Shown here in pieces: positions 38,225 to 48,291 of a stretch of DNA of 48,497 nt. The DNA is from an uncultured Paracoccaceae bacterium (lineage in GTDB: Bacteria; Pseudomonadota; Alphaproteobacteria; Rhodobacterales; Rhodobacteraceae): assembly GCA_937920555.1 (NCBI GenBank), contig CAKZTM010000089.1, forward strand, positions 1-48,497, in the 5' to 3' direction. Position 1 is the stretch's first letter. Every line of letters starts with the position of its first letter. The notes under the pieces are model-generated. The model was not told the origin of the DNA and did no database searches. It was given only the letters and a program-made list of their open reading frames with translations. A program made the position numbers and the translations under genes.

Positions 38225-40327
38225 TTAGTGAACCAACACCGCGTAGAACCTAGTGTCGAAATTCACCGAGTTTATGGAGGCCGCATCGACCAGTTCGACA
38301 TCTAAGCTGACCTGAGTGATATCGGCATTTTCGCAAAGGTAGTTGCCGTCAGGATCCAAAGTATTGGTCCCAGTCGCACACTCTTTGACCTGAGGCGGCG
38401 TGATCATGAAAATATCAACCACGTCGACCACATCAGCCATGTATGTGTCCGAATAGGTGGGGTCCGTATCACCAGTTGCAGCAGAATACGCCTGCGCCGC
38501 TTCGCAATTTACGATAGTAACTCGCTGGCGACGACGCTCCTCAGCGTTCGCTGGCAATGCGCCATAAACACTTGGGTAGTTGATCGGCGAAACCTGATTG
38601 CCCTCAGTTCCGTAATGGATGTCATCGGCATCAAACATCGGGTTACCGTCATTATTGTAATCGGTCATTGGATCAACGTCGATCCACGCACCCGTTCCAT
38701 CATCACGATCATGGCCGAACATGGATCCCTCAGCCTGAAGGTCTGCATTCACCCGCTCCACATGCTTGTAGAACTCGTAATAAGTACCGTAGCCGTTCAC
38801 CAAAGATCCGACATCAACATGCGGTGCTGCATTCCACCAATTTGGATAAACACCGGCATTTGCGGCATGAGCTTGCTTTAGAAGATGGGGGCTATAAAGA
38901 GCAGCCGCATAGTTCTCCACCTCGTTCACACCGGGCGCCTGCATATAGATCACAGGATAGCTCGACGATCCTTGCGTGTCGCAATTCCCAACTTCCAGAC
39001 ATGTCCGTTTTGGCGCAGGGCCCCACTCGGTACGTTTGCCTGAGTCGAACGGGTGGTTCTGACGCGATGACCACTGGATGCTCGGATCCGATCCGTAGGC
39101 AGCCCGGCGGTTCGCCAGATTTGCCAGATTCCCGTTTTTGATGAACGCATTTACAAACGGGTTCGGATTATAGGTCGTGTTGTTGATCGCATACTCTTGG
39201 TTATCGAGATATACGTCAAATGCGTCGCGTCTCATGCGACCGGTTCCCACGACAACATCCGGGTAAAACAGGCTCGACCGCAAAATCGAGGCTGGCCAGC
39301 CGTTTGAAGCCGGGAACGTATGATTGAAGGAAAAATCCTGCGCCGGATCAACCACATCAGCCATACTATCTTCATACAAGTCAAAAATAACATCCAGACC
39401 AGTTGTGATCACCTCAGGATGTGCCGCACGGTAAGCGACCTGATCATTGACGCAAGACAGACCCGCATCGATTGTTGCCAGCAGACAAATCTCTTTGCGC
39501 ATCTGCTCTGAGGTCGACGTGGTCGCGCCAGGAAGATTGGACGTATTTGTGCAAATCGTATTGCGGACGTTCATCAGAGAATCCGGCGACTTCAAAAGAC
39601 CGAGCTGAAGCTGATCAAAGTTCCCAGAGACGCTGCGGTTCGACGGCTTACCCCAATTCGTATCATTCGCTGTCAGCATCATCCGGTAACCGATGCCGTT
39701 CTCAATCTCTTCTTGCCAGCTGGTGTCTGTCGAAGCCTCGAAAGGGTTACACATCACCATTGGCGACAGCCCACCGCAAGACACCCGGCGGCTGGTTGCA
39801 ACAGCGGATGCGGCGATATTGATATCAGTGATACCATTGCCATCAGACGCAAAAGACAGAAGTTTAACAGCCACGGAGGTCGAACTGGCGGTCGCTTTCA
39901 CATAAGTGGCAAGCTCCGACTGTGTCGTATTGTGCGTTGCTGCCAGCGAGGCGCTAAATTCGCCATTTTGATCAGTGGGTGCCGCTGACATGAACGTCAG
40001 ACCGCTAAGTTTGAAAGAACCATCGCCACTGATGAAGGCCGAATTCTTGCTCACGGCTTGTGCGGCGGCGGTTGCGCGCGCAATAGAGTCATCTTTGCCG
40101 TCAAGTTGTTGCGCGGCAGCCAAAGCCACCTGATCAATATAGCCCTGCATCTGGGAATGGGCGGAATAGGCGCGGCCAAAATCCATCATAAGTCCGACAC
40201 CGCCGAACAGCATGACCGAGAACATCACCATTTGCACGGTGACGATACCACGTTCATCATCCCGAAATTCTTTGGATGTAGATCTTTTTCGCCAGAACTT
40301 GGCGAAGGGGTTAAACAAAACACTCAT
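38225..40327 (-). CDS. TadG/TadE-like pilus-assembly or surface protein
   Basis: A 700-residue protein starting with a cytoplasmic basic segment and a TadE/TadG-like transmembrane stretch (RGIVTVQMVMFSVMLFGGVGLMMDFGRAYSAHSQMQGYIDQVALAAA), the mark of Flp-pilus minor pseudopilins. The long extracytoplasmic part is rich in Asn, Asp and aromatic residues and contains several cysteines (e.g. SCGGLSPMVMCNP); no von Willebrand MIDAS motif is evident. It is alone, without other tad genes, so it may serve a distant Tad locus. GAGGGA precedes the ATG. Confidence 0.85.
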   Translation of the reverse strand: MSVLFNPFAKFWRKRSTSKEFRDDERGIVTVQMVMFSVMLFGGVGLMMDFGRAYSAHSQMQGYIDQVALAAAQQLDGKDDSIARATAAAQAVSKNSAFISGDGSFKLSGLTFMSAAPTDQNGEFSASLAATHNTTQSELATYVKATASSTSVAVKLLSFASDGNGITDINIAASAVATSRRVSCGGLSPMVMCNPFEASTDTSWQEEIENGIGYRMMLTANDTNWGKPSNRSVSGNFDQLQLGLLKSPDSLMNVRNTICTNTSNLPGATTSTSEQMRKEICLLATIDAGLSCVNDQVAYRAAHPEVITTGLDVIFDLYEDSMADVVDPAQDFSFNHTFPASNGWPASILRSSLFYPDVVVGTGRMRRDAFDVYLDNQEYAINNTTYNPNPFVNAFIKNGNLANLANRRAAYGSDPSIQWSSRQNHPFDSGKRTEWGPAPKRTCLEVGNCDTQGSSSYPVIYMQAPGVNEVENYAAALYSPHLLKQAHAANAGVYPNWWNAAPHVDVGSLVNGYGTYYEFYKHVERVNADLQAEGSMFGHDRDDGTGAWIDVDPMTDYNNDGNPMFDADDIHYGTEGNQVSPINYPSVYGALPANAEERRRQRVTIVNCEAAQAYSAATGDTDPTYSDTYMADVVDVVDIFMITPPQVKECATGTNTLDPDGNYLCENADITQVSLDVELVDAASINSVNFDTRFYAVLVH

Positions 40328-40570
40328 AACACGTATCCCTCATGATACTCATGCCCCCACACGATGTATCCGAGCGGCTGTTATATGACAAAAACACATC
40401 TCGGTCAACGATTTCGCCCCAATTTGGGACATCTGCTGCGCGCTAAAATCCTTGGTTTTTATGGGTATTTGATAAGAATGGTTAACGTATTAGAAGACGC
40501 GTGATATTTCCGCCACATAGTGTTCTCGAATCAACTGGATTTTCGCCGGGGCTTTCAGTATGCCCCCGCC

Positions 40571-41518
40571 ATGAGCAATTTCCTCGTCGCAGCATTGTAC
40601 AAATTCGTGTCGTTTGACGCGTTAGAATCTATTCAGGCGACGCTTCAGACGGCCGCCAAGACAAACCTTATCAAGGGCTCGTTGCTGCTTGCCCATGAGG
40701 GTATCAACGGTACCATTGCAGGAACGCCCAGCGCGATGCGCGCTATGCTTGAGGTCATCCGCAACCTGCCCGGTTGCGCCGATCTAGAGCACAAGGAAAG
40801 CTGGGCCGAAGAAATGCCGTTTCTCAGGATGAAGGTCCGTCTGAAAAAAGAGATCGTCACCATGGGGCAGCCCACCGCCGACCCCAGCAAAACTGTTGGA
40901 ACATATGTCGAGGCAAAGGATTGGAATGAGCTAATCTCCCGCGACGACGTGGTCGTGATCGACACCCGCAACGATTACGAGGTGGAGATCGGGACATTTC
41001 GCGGGGCCATTGATCCCAAGACGGCCTCATTCGGGGAGTTCCCGGAATGGTGGGCACGACATCACAATACATTCGCGGGCAAGACCGTCGCAATGTTTTG
41101 TACCGGCGGTATCCGCTGTGAGAAATCCACCAGCTATCTCAAGACCCAAGGGGTGGAGGATGTGTTTCACCTCAAAGGCGGGATTTTGAAATACCTCGAA
41201 GACGTCCCCGAGGCCGACAGCCAGTGGGACGGACAGTGTTTCGTGTTCGACCAAAGGGTCTCAGTGGGTCACGGCCTGAAACAAGGTGACTACGAATTAT
41301 GCTATGCCTGCCGCCGCCCGATCCTGCCGCAAGACAAGTCGCGCCCTGAATATGAGCGTGGCGTGAGCTGCCATCAATGCATCAATGAGCAAACCCAAGC
41401 GCAAAAATCCGCATTCCGCGAGCGCCAAAAACAGGTCGATTTAGCCCAAGCCCGGGGCATGAAGCACATCGGACAGGCAGACGAAACTCAACTGCACAAA
41501 AAGAAATTTGAGACATAA
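40571..41518 (+). CDS. trhO: Rhodanese-like tRNA uridine(34) hydroxylase TrhO
   Basis: A 315-residue YceA/TrhO protein, which makes 5-hydroxyuridine at tRNA wobble position 34 using oxygen. An N-terminal acylphosphatase-like domain (LIKGSLLLAHEGINGTIAG) precedes the rhodanese domain with active-site loop FCTGGIRCEKS, and a C-terminal Cys-rich zinc-like segment (CYACRRP, CHQCINE). The internal ATG MSNFLVAALYKF is the family start; the upstream in-frame region is not conserved in type. Confidence 0.95.
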   Translation: MSNFLVAALYKFVSFDALESIQATLQTAAKTNLIKGSLLLAHEGINGTIAGTPSAMRAMLEVIRNLPGCADLEHKESWAEEMPFLRMKVRLKKEIVTMGQPTADPSKTVGTYVEAKDWNELISRDDVVVIDTRNDYEVEIGTFRGAIDPKTASFGEFPEWWARHHNTFAGKTVAMFCTGGIRCEKSTSYLKTQGVEDVFHLKGGILKYLEDVPEADSQWDGQCFVFDQRVSVGHGLKQGDYELCYACRRPILPQDKSRPEYERGVSCHQCINEQTQAQKSAFRERQKQVDLAQARGMKHIGQADETQLHKKKFET

Positions 41519-41533
41519 GCGCCCGACCGAACT

Positions 41534-43333
41534 TTATACGAAAAGCTCAGTCACCTCGAACTTGCTCACATCCACAAGCCCCATATCTGAAATGCGCAGT
41601 TCCGGGATAACCACCAGCGCCAAAAGACTGTGCTGCATATAAGCATTGTTGAGCGTGCAACCACTGTCGCGCATCGCCTGCATCAATCTGTCAGCCTTAT
41701 CCGCGACAATGCCGGATCGCTCGTCGGACATCAGACCCGCAATGGGAAGCTCGACCAGAGCCCGCTCTTGCCCCTCAGCAAAAAGCGTGATGCCACCGCC
41801 GACCTCCGCCAACCGGTTTGCCGCCAGCGCCATATCCGTCTTGTTGGTGCCAACGACGATCATGTGGTGACTATCATGCGCAACCGTAGACGCCAGCGCA
41901 CAATCCACATCATAACCAAAACCCGACACGAATGCGTTCTGAACAGCACCAGTGGCCCGGTGACGTTCCACCAATGCGATCTGAGCAATGTCTTGGCTGC
42001 GGTCCATTTGAACCACGCCGTCCCGGCACTTCAGATCAGCCTCTAGCGCTTTTGTGGGAGCCTGATTTTCCACAACACCAATAACGCGGGCACGAACCTG
42101 ATCGTCGGCGGAGAATATATCAAAGCTCTGCTCGCTTAGAGCTTTACCCATTTTGACCGTGTTCTTGGCACTGGCCGGATAATCATAACCCGCCAGATCC
42201 TCTAACATCTCGCCGCTTTGCGCCAAAACCTCGCCCCGCGCGATGACCGTCTCAACCGGAAATTCCGCCAGATCGGACGTCAGGATAATGTCGGCACGAC
42301 GCCCCGGCGCGATGGAACCCAAATCCCGCTCCAGCCCAAAATGCTGAGCCGTGTTGAGCGTGCACATCTGAATCGCCGTCACAGGAGGCAGCCCTTGAGC
42401 AATCGCGTGGCGCAAAACCCTGTTCATGTGACCTTCGCTTTGGAGCGTGCCGGAATGGCTGTCATCAGTGCATAAAATGAAGTTGCGCGGATCAAGGCCG
42501 CTTTCGGTCACTGCCTTGATCTGCTCGGCCACATCATACCAAGCCGACCCCAGACGCAACATCGCCCGCATACCTTGACGCACCCGCGCAATCGCATCTT
42601 CTACCCGCGTGCCCTCGTGATCATCCTCCGGGCCACCAGCCACATAGGCGTGAAATGGCAGACCCAGATCGGGCGACGCATAATGACCACCGACAGTGCG
42701 GCCCGCCTCCATGGTCGCCGCCACCTCACCCAACATCTGCCCATTGGCATTATAGATACCGGGGAAATTCATCATTTCACCAAGACCGATGATGTTGGGC
42801 CAGCTCATGGCCTCCTTAACGTCGTCCACATCGATACTGGCGCCAGCATGCTCCAATCCCGGCGCGGAGGGCACACAAGACGGCATTTGCACAAAGATAT
42901 TAATGGGCAGGGTCATCGCCTCATCATGCATCATCCGCACCCCGTCCAGACCCAGAACATTGGCAATTTCATGGGGATCGATGAACATTGAGGTTGTGCC
43001 GTGAGGGATCACCGCGCGGGCAAACTCGGTGACCGTGACCATACCGCTTTCCACATGCATATGCCCATCACAAAGCCCGGGCACCATGTAACGCCCGGCC
43101 GCATCTATGATCTTAGTTTCGTCATGGGCCGTGTGCGCCGCATCGGGCCCAACATAAGCAATCCGCCCATGCTTTATGGCAATATCGGTGTTTGGAATGA
43201 TCTCACCGGAATACACATTGACCCATTTCCCGCCCGTAATAACAGTGTCGGCAGGCTCGCGCCCCATCACCACATTAACCAAGGATTTGGAAACCTCGCT
43301 CCAGGGCTTTACAGCTTGGATTTCTCTGGACAT
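41534..43333 (-). CDS. ade: Adenine deaminase
   Basis: A 599-residue amidohydrolase-superfamily enzyme deaminating adenine to hypoxanthine, which the hpt product of this window could then salvage. Metal-site motifs: PGLCDGHMHVESGMV, FIDPHEIANVLG, GHYA, and CTDDSHSGTL; the C-terminal domain has the usual HDSHHMIVVG and GGITLFAEG. GAGAGG lies before the ATG. It converges on trhO with 15 nt between stops. Confidence 0.97.
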   Translation of the reverse strand: MSREIQAVKPWSEVSKSLVNVVMGREPADTVITGGKWVNVYSGEIIPNTDIAIKHGRIAYVGPDAAHTAHDETKIIDAAGRYMVPGLCDGHMHVESGMVTVTEFARAVIPHGTTSMFIDPHEIANVLGLDGVRMMHDEAMTLPINIFVQMPSCVPSAPGLEHAGASIDVDDVKEAMSWPNIIGLGEMMNFPGIYNANGQMLGEVAATMEAGRTVGGHYASPDLGLPFHAYVAGGPEDDHEGTRVEDAIARVRQGMRAMLRLGSAWYDVAEQIKAVTESGLDPRNFILCTDDSHSGTLQSEGHMNRVLRHAIAQGLPPVTAIQMCTLNTAQHFGLERDLGSIAPGRRADIILTSDLAEFPVETVIARGEVLAQSGEMLEDLAGYDYPASAKNTVKMGKALSEQSFDIFSADDQVRARVIGVVENQAPTKALEADLKCRDGVVQMDRSQDIAQIALVERHRATGAVQNAFVSGFGYDVDCALASTVAHDSHHMIVVGTNKTDMALAANRLAEVGGGITLFAEGQERALVELPIAGLMSDERSGIVADKADRLMQAMRDSGCTLNNAYMQHSLLALVVIPELRISDMGLVDVSKFEVTELFV

Positions 43334-43446
43334 CAATTGCCTCTCCAGTTTGATTGGGAGTTCTCGGGTGCGCGACATCTCGTGGCGTGTGTATCACACG
43401 ATTCTCAACACAATTACTCCGCTAATGGAGTAGAGGCGAGGCCAAC

Positions 43447-44100
43447 GTGAAAAATATCGTTATTACCGGCGCAAATCGCGGGATTGGGCTGGGCTTGGCA
43501 CAAAGTTATGCAGCGTCCGGCGCGTCAGTCTTTGGTCTGTCGCGAAATCCCGCAGATGCTACAGGCGGTGTGGAGTGGATACGTGCGGATGTCACCAAGC
43601 CGGAAACATTGCAGGCGGCCGCCCAGATAGTCCCTGCGCAAGTTGATCTTCTGGTGTGCAACGCAGGGGTTTATTTGGACCGGGATGCAGACGCGTTCTC
43701 CAGCCATGGCAGCGAATGGGCAGACACGTTTGCGGTAAATGTGGAAGGTGTGTTTCGCACCGTTCAGGCATTTGACGCCAAACTGGCACCGAATACCAAA
43801 ATTGCGATAATTTCCTCGCAAATGGGATCTTCAGAGCGCGCGCATGGGCAATCCTATGTTTACCGCGCCTCAAAGGCCGCAGCGGTAAATTTGGGCCGCA
43901 ATCTGGCCGTTGACCTCGCCCCTCGCGGCATTTCGGTCGGGATTTATCACCCCGGATGGGTCCGAACAGAAATGGGTACCGATGCCGCAAGCATTGATGT
44001 CGCTACCAGCGTGGCTGGGCTGAGGGCACGATTTACAGCACTATCACCCGCCACCAGCGGGTGTTTTGAGGGCTATGACGGGTCAGTCATGCCGTTCTGA
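43447..44100 (+). CDS. SDR family oxidoreductase (C-factor-like)
   Basis: A 217-residue classical SDR with TGANRGIGLGLA, NAG (CNAGVYL), catalytic ISSQMGS Ser and YRASKAA (YxxxK) all intact, so active. The short length and 'GANRGIG..A' opening resemble CsgA/C-factor-like reductases. It starts with GTG; its end overlaps the convergent HD-GYP gene by 14 nt. Substrate unknown. Confidence 0.92.
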   Translation: MKNIVITGANRGIGLGLAQSYAASGASVFGLSRNPADATGGVEWIRADVTKPETLQAAAQIVPAQVDLLVCNAGVYLDRDADAFSSHGSEWADTFAVNVEGVFRTVQAFDAKLAPNTKIAIISSQMGSSERAHGQSYVYRASKAAAVNLGRNLAVDLAPRGISVGIYHPGWVRTEMGTDAASIDVATSVAGLRARFTALSPATSGCFEGYDGSVMPF

Positions 44101-45508
44101 GCGCGGTCTCCCCTGCAAAAAGATCATGCTGAACGACGGCTGACTTCAGCGAGCCGTAGCAATCAGGATCAATACCGGTGCCTGCCATACTGTCCATAAT
44201 CTCATACGCCTGAGCCAGCGGCAAAGCCCCCTTATAGGGTCGGTCTGCGGTCAGGGCGTCGAAAATGTCCGCAACCGCAAGGATCCGCATGTCTTCGGTC
44301 AGATCAACAGCGGTCAGGCCGTTGGGATAACCTGTGCCGTCCAGCCTTTCGTGATGGGCGGCGGCAATGGTGGCCATAGACCCGAATGCACTGATACGCC
44401 CGAGTATTTGTTGGGTCATTGTCGCATGACGCTGAATTTGACGAAACTCATCATCGGTCAAGCGCCCCGGCTTGTCCAAAACCATGTTCGACACACCCAA
44501 CTTTCCAATGTCGTGCAGCAAGGCCGCGCGCCTCATCCAGCGCCGCTTTTGTGGACCGTAGCCGCGCTCTTGGCAGATGAGATCAGCATAAAATGACACC
44601 CGCTGCGAATGGCCATGGGTGAATGGGCTCTTCGCATCGATGACATAGGCAAACGCCATCGCAACCTCATCAAGATAGGTGTCATCAACAGCCCGGTATT
44701 GGTGTGCGGGCTCGCTGCTAAATACAATCTGCTCTATTCCCGGAGACCGTAAAACATCCCAAAAGCCCGGCGCGTTGGAGCATTTCAAAAATGCTTCCAC
44801 AATCATCGGATCAAACCATTTGCCCTTGCGCACGGCAACTTCCATGTCCGCAGCATGTGGCCCAAATTCTTCGTGAAACACGTCCACAACTTGCGCCAGA
44901 AGGGCGATGCGCGAAAATAGCGGAATGTCACGCCCTGCAAGTCCGTATGGCTGGCCCTTGCCATCCCAATGCTCATCAAGCCCTTGAATACCATCAGCCA
45001 CATGACGGTTGAAACGCATCATAGCCGCAATTTCTGCACCTCGGTGGCAGCGCGTCTGCACAAGGTCGCGAGTAACCTTGCCGGTTTTGCCAAGAACGCC
45101 TATGGCTGCGCTGATTTTGGCACCGGGTCCCGCCCCGCGACCAAGATGTTTCAGCGCAAATGGCAGGTTTTGCTTTTTGGACCTATCGAGCCGCTTAAAC
45201 CCCTTCTTGATCGCCAATTCGTCAGTTCGAAATATTTCACATGTTTTGGCTGAATTGGCGCTGCATCCAACATCCTTGAGAAGCAGCATAAAATAGAGAT
45301 CTGTCTTTTGCTCCTTAGACAAACGCAAGGCGTCAGCGATTTGCATGCCGATCCAGCAAGACCGGACCGAATGCCCTTCCGACTGACCACCGGTAATATC
45401 AAGCGCATAGCTCAGCGATCCCAGCAACTCCCCAAGCCTGATGCGGCTGAACGAAGATGCGTCGGGAAATTCCGGCAAAATCGGCCCTTCTACACGATCA
45501 GTCTTCAC
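44087..45508 (-). CDS. HD-GYP domain phosphohydrolase with degenerate N-terminal HD domain
   Basis: A 473-residue cytoplasmic protein with two related HD regions. The C-terminal one (about 270-440) is a full HD-GYP: THGHSQRV, LLHDIGKLGVSN, HHERLDGTGYPNG, and ADIFDALTADRPY, so c-di-GMP hydrolysis is likely. The N-terminal one (about 35-230) has EGHSVRS but LLLKDVGC in place of LLHDIGK, and DEHWDGKGQPYG in place of HHERLDG.GYP, so it probably senses rather than cleaves. GTG start with GGAG 7 nt before it. Confidence 0.9.
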   Translation of the reverse strand: MKTDRVEGPILPEFPDASSFSRIRLGELLGSLSYALDITGGQSEGHSVRSCWIGMQIADALRLSKEQKTDLYFMLLLKDVGCSANSAKTCEIFRTDELAIKKGFKRLDRSKKQNLPFALKHLGRGAGPGAKISAAIGVLGKTGKVTRDLVQTRCHRGAEIAAMMRFNRHVADGIQGLDEHWDGKGQPYGLAGRDIPLFSRIALLAQVVDVFHEEFGPHAADMEVAVRKGKWFDPMIVEAFLKCSNAPGFWDVLRSPGIEQIVFSSEPAHQYRAVDDTYLDEVAMAFAYVIDAKSPFTHGHSQRVSFYADLICQERGYGPQKRRWMRRAALLHDIGKLGVSNMVLDKPGRLTDDEFRQIQRHATMTQQILGRISAFGSMATIAAAHHERLDGTGYPNGLTAVDLTEDMRILAVADIFDALTADRPYKGALPLAQAYEIMDSMAGTGIDPDCYGSLKSAVVQHDLFAGETALRTA

Positions 45509-45633
45509 GCAAAACTCCGGTCCCAGCCCCGTTACAAAACAAGGCCGACAATAACCGCAGCGCAGTTAATACTTCTGCTCAGATCGTTCGGTTTTTAGCG
45601 TTGATTTATCGCAAATTTTCTCGATATGAGCTG

Positions 45634-46032
45634 CTAGAGCCAGTCCCTCAGGATCGGAATGAGCGGGATATCCGCAGGCGGCATCGGAAAATCTTTCAAC
45701 GCCATGGGCTTAACCCATTTGAGCGTTTGCCCTTCGCGACCACGCGGTGTTCCATCCCATTTGCGACACGCAAAAAGGGGCATCAAGAGGTGGAAATCGT
45801 CATAACTGTGGCTGGCAAAGGATAGCGGTGCCAGACAACTGTTCCAGGTCTCAATCCCCAATTCTTCATGCAGCTCGCGGATCAGCGCCACCTCGGGCGT
45901 TTCACCGGCTTCAACTTTGCCGCCGGGAAACTCCCACAGTCCCGCCATTGACTTGCCTTCGGGCCGCTGCGCCAAAAGCACCCGCCCGTCAGCGTCAATC
46001 AGAGCAACCGCTGAGACCAAAACAGTCTTCAA
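45634..46032 (-). CDS. mutT: 8-oxo-dGTP diphosphatase MutT
   Basis: A 132-residue Nudix hydrolase that removes oxidised dGTP from the nucleotide pool. The Nudix box is complete (GGKVEAGETPEVALIRELHE followed by ELGI), and WEFPGGK precedes it. The TTG start overlaps the argJ stop (TTGA), and the gene is the last of the parvulin-argJ-mutT run. Confidence 0.95.
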   Translation of the reverse strand: MKTVLVSAVALIDADGRVLLAQRPEGKSMAGLWEFPGGKVEAGETPEVALIRELHEELGIETWNSCLAPLSFASHSYDDFHLLMPLFACRKWDGTPRGREGQTLKWVKPMALKDFPMPPADIPLIPILRDWL

Positions 46033-47252
46033 GACCGGTAATCCGCATTGATCGTGATATATCCGTGGGTCAGATCACAAGTCCAAACCGTCGCCTCACC
46101 CGGCCCCACACCCAAATCGACAGTGATTTCTAGATCTTGCGCCTTCATATACGCCGCCGCCTGCTCTTCCAGATATGTAGGCGACACCCAACCCTGATCG
46201 GCCACAAGAATATCTCCAAACCAGATAGAGATTTTGTCCCTGTCCGCAGGCTCACCAGACTTACCAATGGCCATGACAACACGCCCCCAATTGGGGTCTT
46301 CTCCGGCAATCGCGGTTTTCACCAAGGGGGAGTTGGCAATGGCACGGGCAATAATCTGACCTGATGCGTTCGATGCGGCACCTTTGACGGAAATCTCCAC
46401 AAATTTAGTGGCCCCCTCACCGTCCCGAACAACCAGATGGGCCAACTCCTGCATCACGCTGTGAAGGGCTGCACGAAACCTGTCCGACCCAGACACATCC
46501 GCTGACTTACCTGTGGCCGCAACAACCAAACTATCAGAGGTCGACGTATCGCTGTCGACGGTGATGGCGTTAAACGTGGTTTGATTAGCCTTCGAAACCA
46601 TCGCCTGCAGTTCCGACTGCGCGATTTTCGCATCCGTGAAGATATAGACCAGCATCGTCGCCATATCAGGCGCGATCATTCCTGATCCTTTGGCGATCCC
46701 TGCGATAGAGACGGTTTGCCCGTCAATCTCGATCTGTGCGCTTGCCCCTTTCGGGAAGGTGTCTGTGGTCATGATTGCGTCAGCAGCGGCCTTGATGCTG
46801 TTTGGGGATGTGTTTTGACCCAATTTATCCAGCACCGCGATGATACGATCGTGGGGCAGGGGTTCTCCGATCACGCCAGTGGAAGACGTGAAAACACGCG
46901 ATTGCGGCACATCACAGGCGGCAGAGACAGCGGCGGTGATCGCTTGCACTGACACAACGCCGCCCTTGCCCGTAAACGCATTCGAGTTGCCTGAGTTCAC
47001 AAGGATCGCGGCAGGTGCGTCCGAATGCGCGCCAATTTTATCCTGACAATCCAGCACACAGGCCGAGCGCGTGGCAGAGCGGGTAAACGCGCCTGCCACA
47101 ACCGAGCCTTTTGCCAACATGGCTAACATCACATCGGTGCGCCCTTTGTATTTGACCCCAGCCGCAGCGGTTGCAAAACTCACGCCGTCAATTACCGGAA
47201 GGTCAGGGAACGCCGCGGGTGCCAGCGGCGATACGTCAGTGATATTGGCCAT
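46029..47252 (-). CDS. argJ: Bifunctional ornithine acetyltransferase / N-acetylglutamate synthase
   Basis: A 407-residue ArgJ, which recycles the acetyl group from N-acetylornithine to glutamate in arginine synthesis. The self-cleavage site GSGMIAPDMATML is present (Thr of the MATML motif is the nucleophile of the beta chain), with NSGNSNAFTG and GEDPNWGRVVMAIG. Nine nucleotides after the parvulin stop and coupled to mutT. Confidence 0.97.
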   Translation of the reverse strand: MANITDVSPLAPAAFPDLPVIDGVSFATAAAGVKYKGRTDVMLAMLAKGSVVAGAFTRSATRSACVLDCQDKIGAHSDAPAAILVNSGNSNAFTGKGGVVSVQAITAAVSAACDVPQSRVFTSSTGVIGEPLPHDRIIAVLDKLGQNTSPNSIKAAADAIMTTDTFPKGASAQIEIDGQTVSIAGIAKGSGMIAPDMATMLVYIFTDAKIAQSELQAMVSKANQTTFNAITVDSDTSTSDSLVVAATGKSADVSGSDRFRAALHSVMQELAHLVVRDGEGATKFVEISVKGAASNASGQIIARAIANSPLVKTAIAGEDPNWGRVVMAIGKSGEPADRDKISIWFGDILVADQGWVSPTYLEEQAAAYMKAQDLEITVDLGVGPGEATVWTCDLTHGYITINADYRS

Positions 47253-47261
47253 GGTAGTGAC

Positions 47262-48116
47262 TTACTCCAGCACGTTGATTTGTTTGATCACCGAAGGATC
47301 GACACCTTCGGCAGCACTGCGGTCAACGTCGGTCGCGGCGGTGATCGCCTCGATCTGGGATTGCGCGCGGATCTGTCTCAGCTGAAGCTCGATCTGCTCA
47401 CGGACTTCTTCAAGCGCGGGCGCGTCTTGCACGCGGGTTTCGTTAAGGATGATGACGTGCCAGCCGAATTGCGTTTTCACAGGGTCAGATACTGCGCCTG
47501 TCTCAAGCTCGGTCACGGCCTTTTCAAATTCTGGCACCATTGCGCCTGCTCCAAACCATCCAAGCTGGCCACCATTGGGGCCGGACGGACCGGTTGATTT
47601 TTCACGCGCAACGGCGGCAAAGTCGGCACCATTTGCGATATCCTCAACAATCGCTTTCGCCTCTTCCTCGGTCTCGACCAGAATGTGGGATGCGTTGTAT
47701 TCGGGGGCTTGCTCCACGCCGCCAAAGTCGGCCTCGTAAGTGGCAAGAACTTCGGCCTCGTCCAGCGGCTGCTCCATAATGCCGTTCACAGCCTCGCCTG
47801 CCGTCAAAGAGCGGCGCTCGTTTTCCAGCTGGATGTCGACGCGTGCGGGCAGGGTGCCCTCGAATTGCTGCATCAACGCAGTCTGCTGCACGAGCTGGTC
47901 CAGAATACCTTTGAACAGCACATCATCGGGCAGGGACTGATACTGCTCTGGCAGGCTGGCCCAAGCCACGATCATGTGACCGACTGTGATTTCGGTGCCG
48001 CCAACCGTTGCCACCACCGTCGTTGGGTCAGCTGTTACTGTTTCTTGTGCCTGAGCAGGCAGGGCAAGTGCCGCCATAATTGCCAAAGGGGCAAGAAAAG
48101 TGAGGGGTTTTTGCAT
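47262..48116 (-). CDS. Periplasmic peptidyl-prolyl isomerase, parvulin type
   Basis: A 284-residue exported foldase: signal peptide (MQKPLTFLAPLAIMAALALPAQAQ), a SurA/PrsA-like N-terminal chaperone region, and a parvulin domain (about 135-235, ASHILVETEEEAKAIVEDI, GQLGWFGAGAMVPEFEKAV, FGWHVIILNE). AGGACGAACA precedes ATG at 48116; an earlier in-frame start lacks a signal-peptide-like beginning. It is divergent from secA, as in other Rhodobacterales, fitting a role in folding Sec-exported proteins. Confidence 0.95.
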   Translation of the reverse strand: MQKPLTFLAPLAIMAALALPAQAQETVTADPTTVVATVGGTEITVGHMIVAWASLPEQYQSLPDDVLFKGILDQLVQQTALMQQFEGTLPARVDIQLENERRSLTAGEAVNGIMEQPLDEAEVLATYEADFGGVEQAPEYNASHILVETEEEAKAIVEDIANGADFAAVAREKSTGPSGPNGGQLGWFGAGAMVPEFEKAVTELETGAVSDPVKTQFGWHVIILNETRVQDAPALEEVREQIELQLRQIRAQSQIEAITAATDVDRSAAEGVDPSVIKQINVLE

Positions 48117-48291
48117 TGTTCGTCCTATCATTCCGATGCGGCCCTGCCGCCTACATTGACTTGGCATGAGGTGGCCCTTACATCCGCAATGGGCGCGGCG
48201 TTTGCCACCATTCTCCCCTTCTATCTATGGACTGGGTGTTTGCGGGGCAAGCAAATCGCGTAACAGATTTATAACTTCGGCTGGAGATCGC

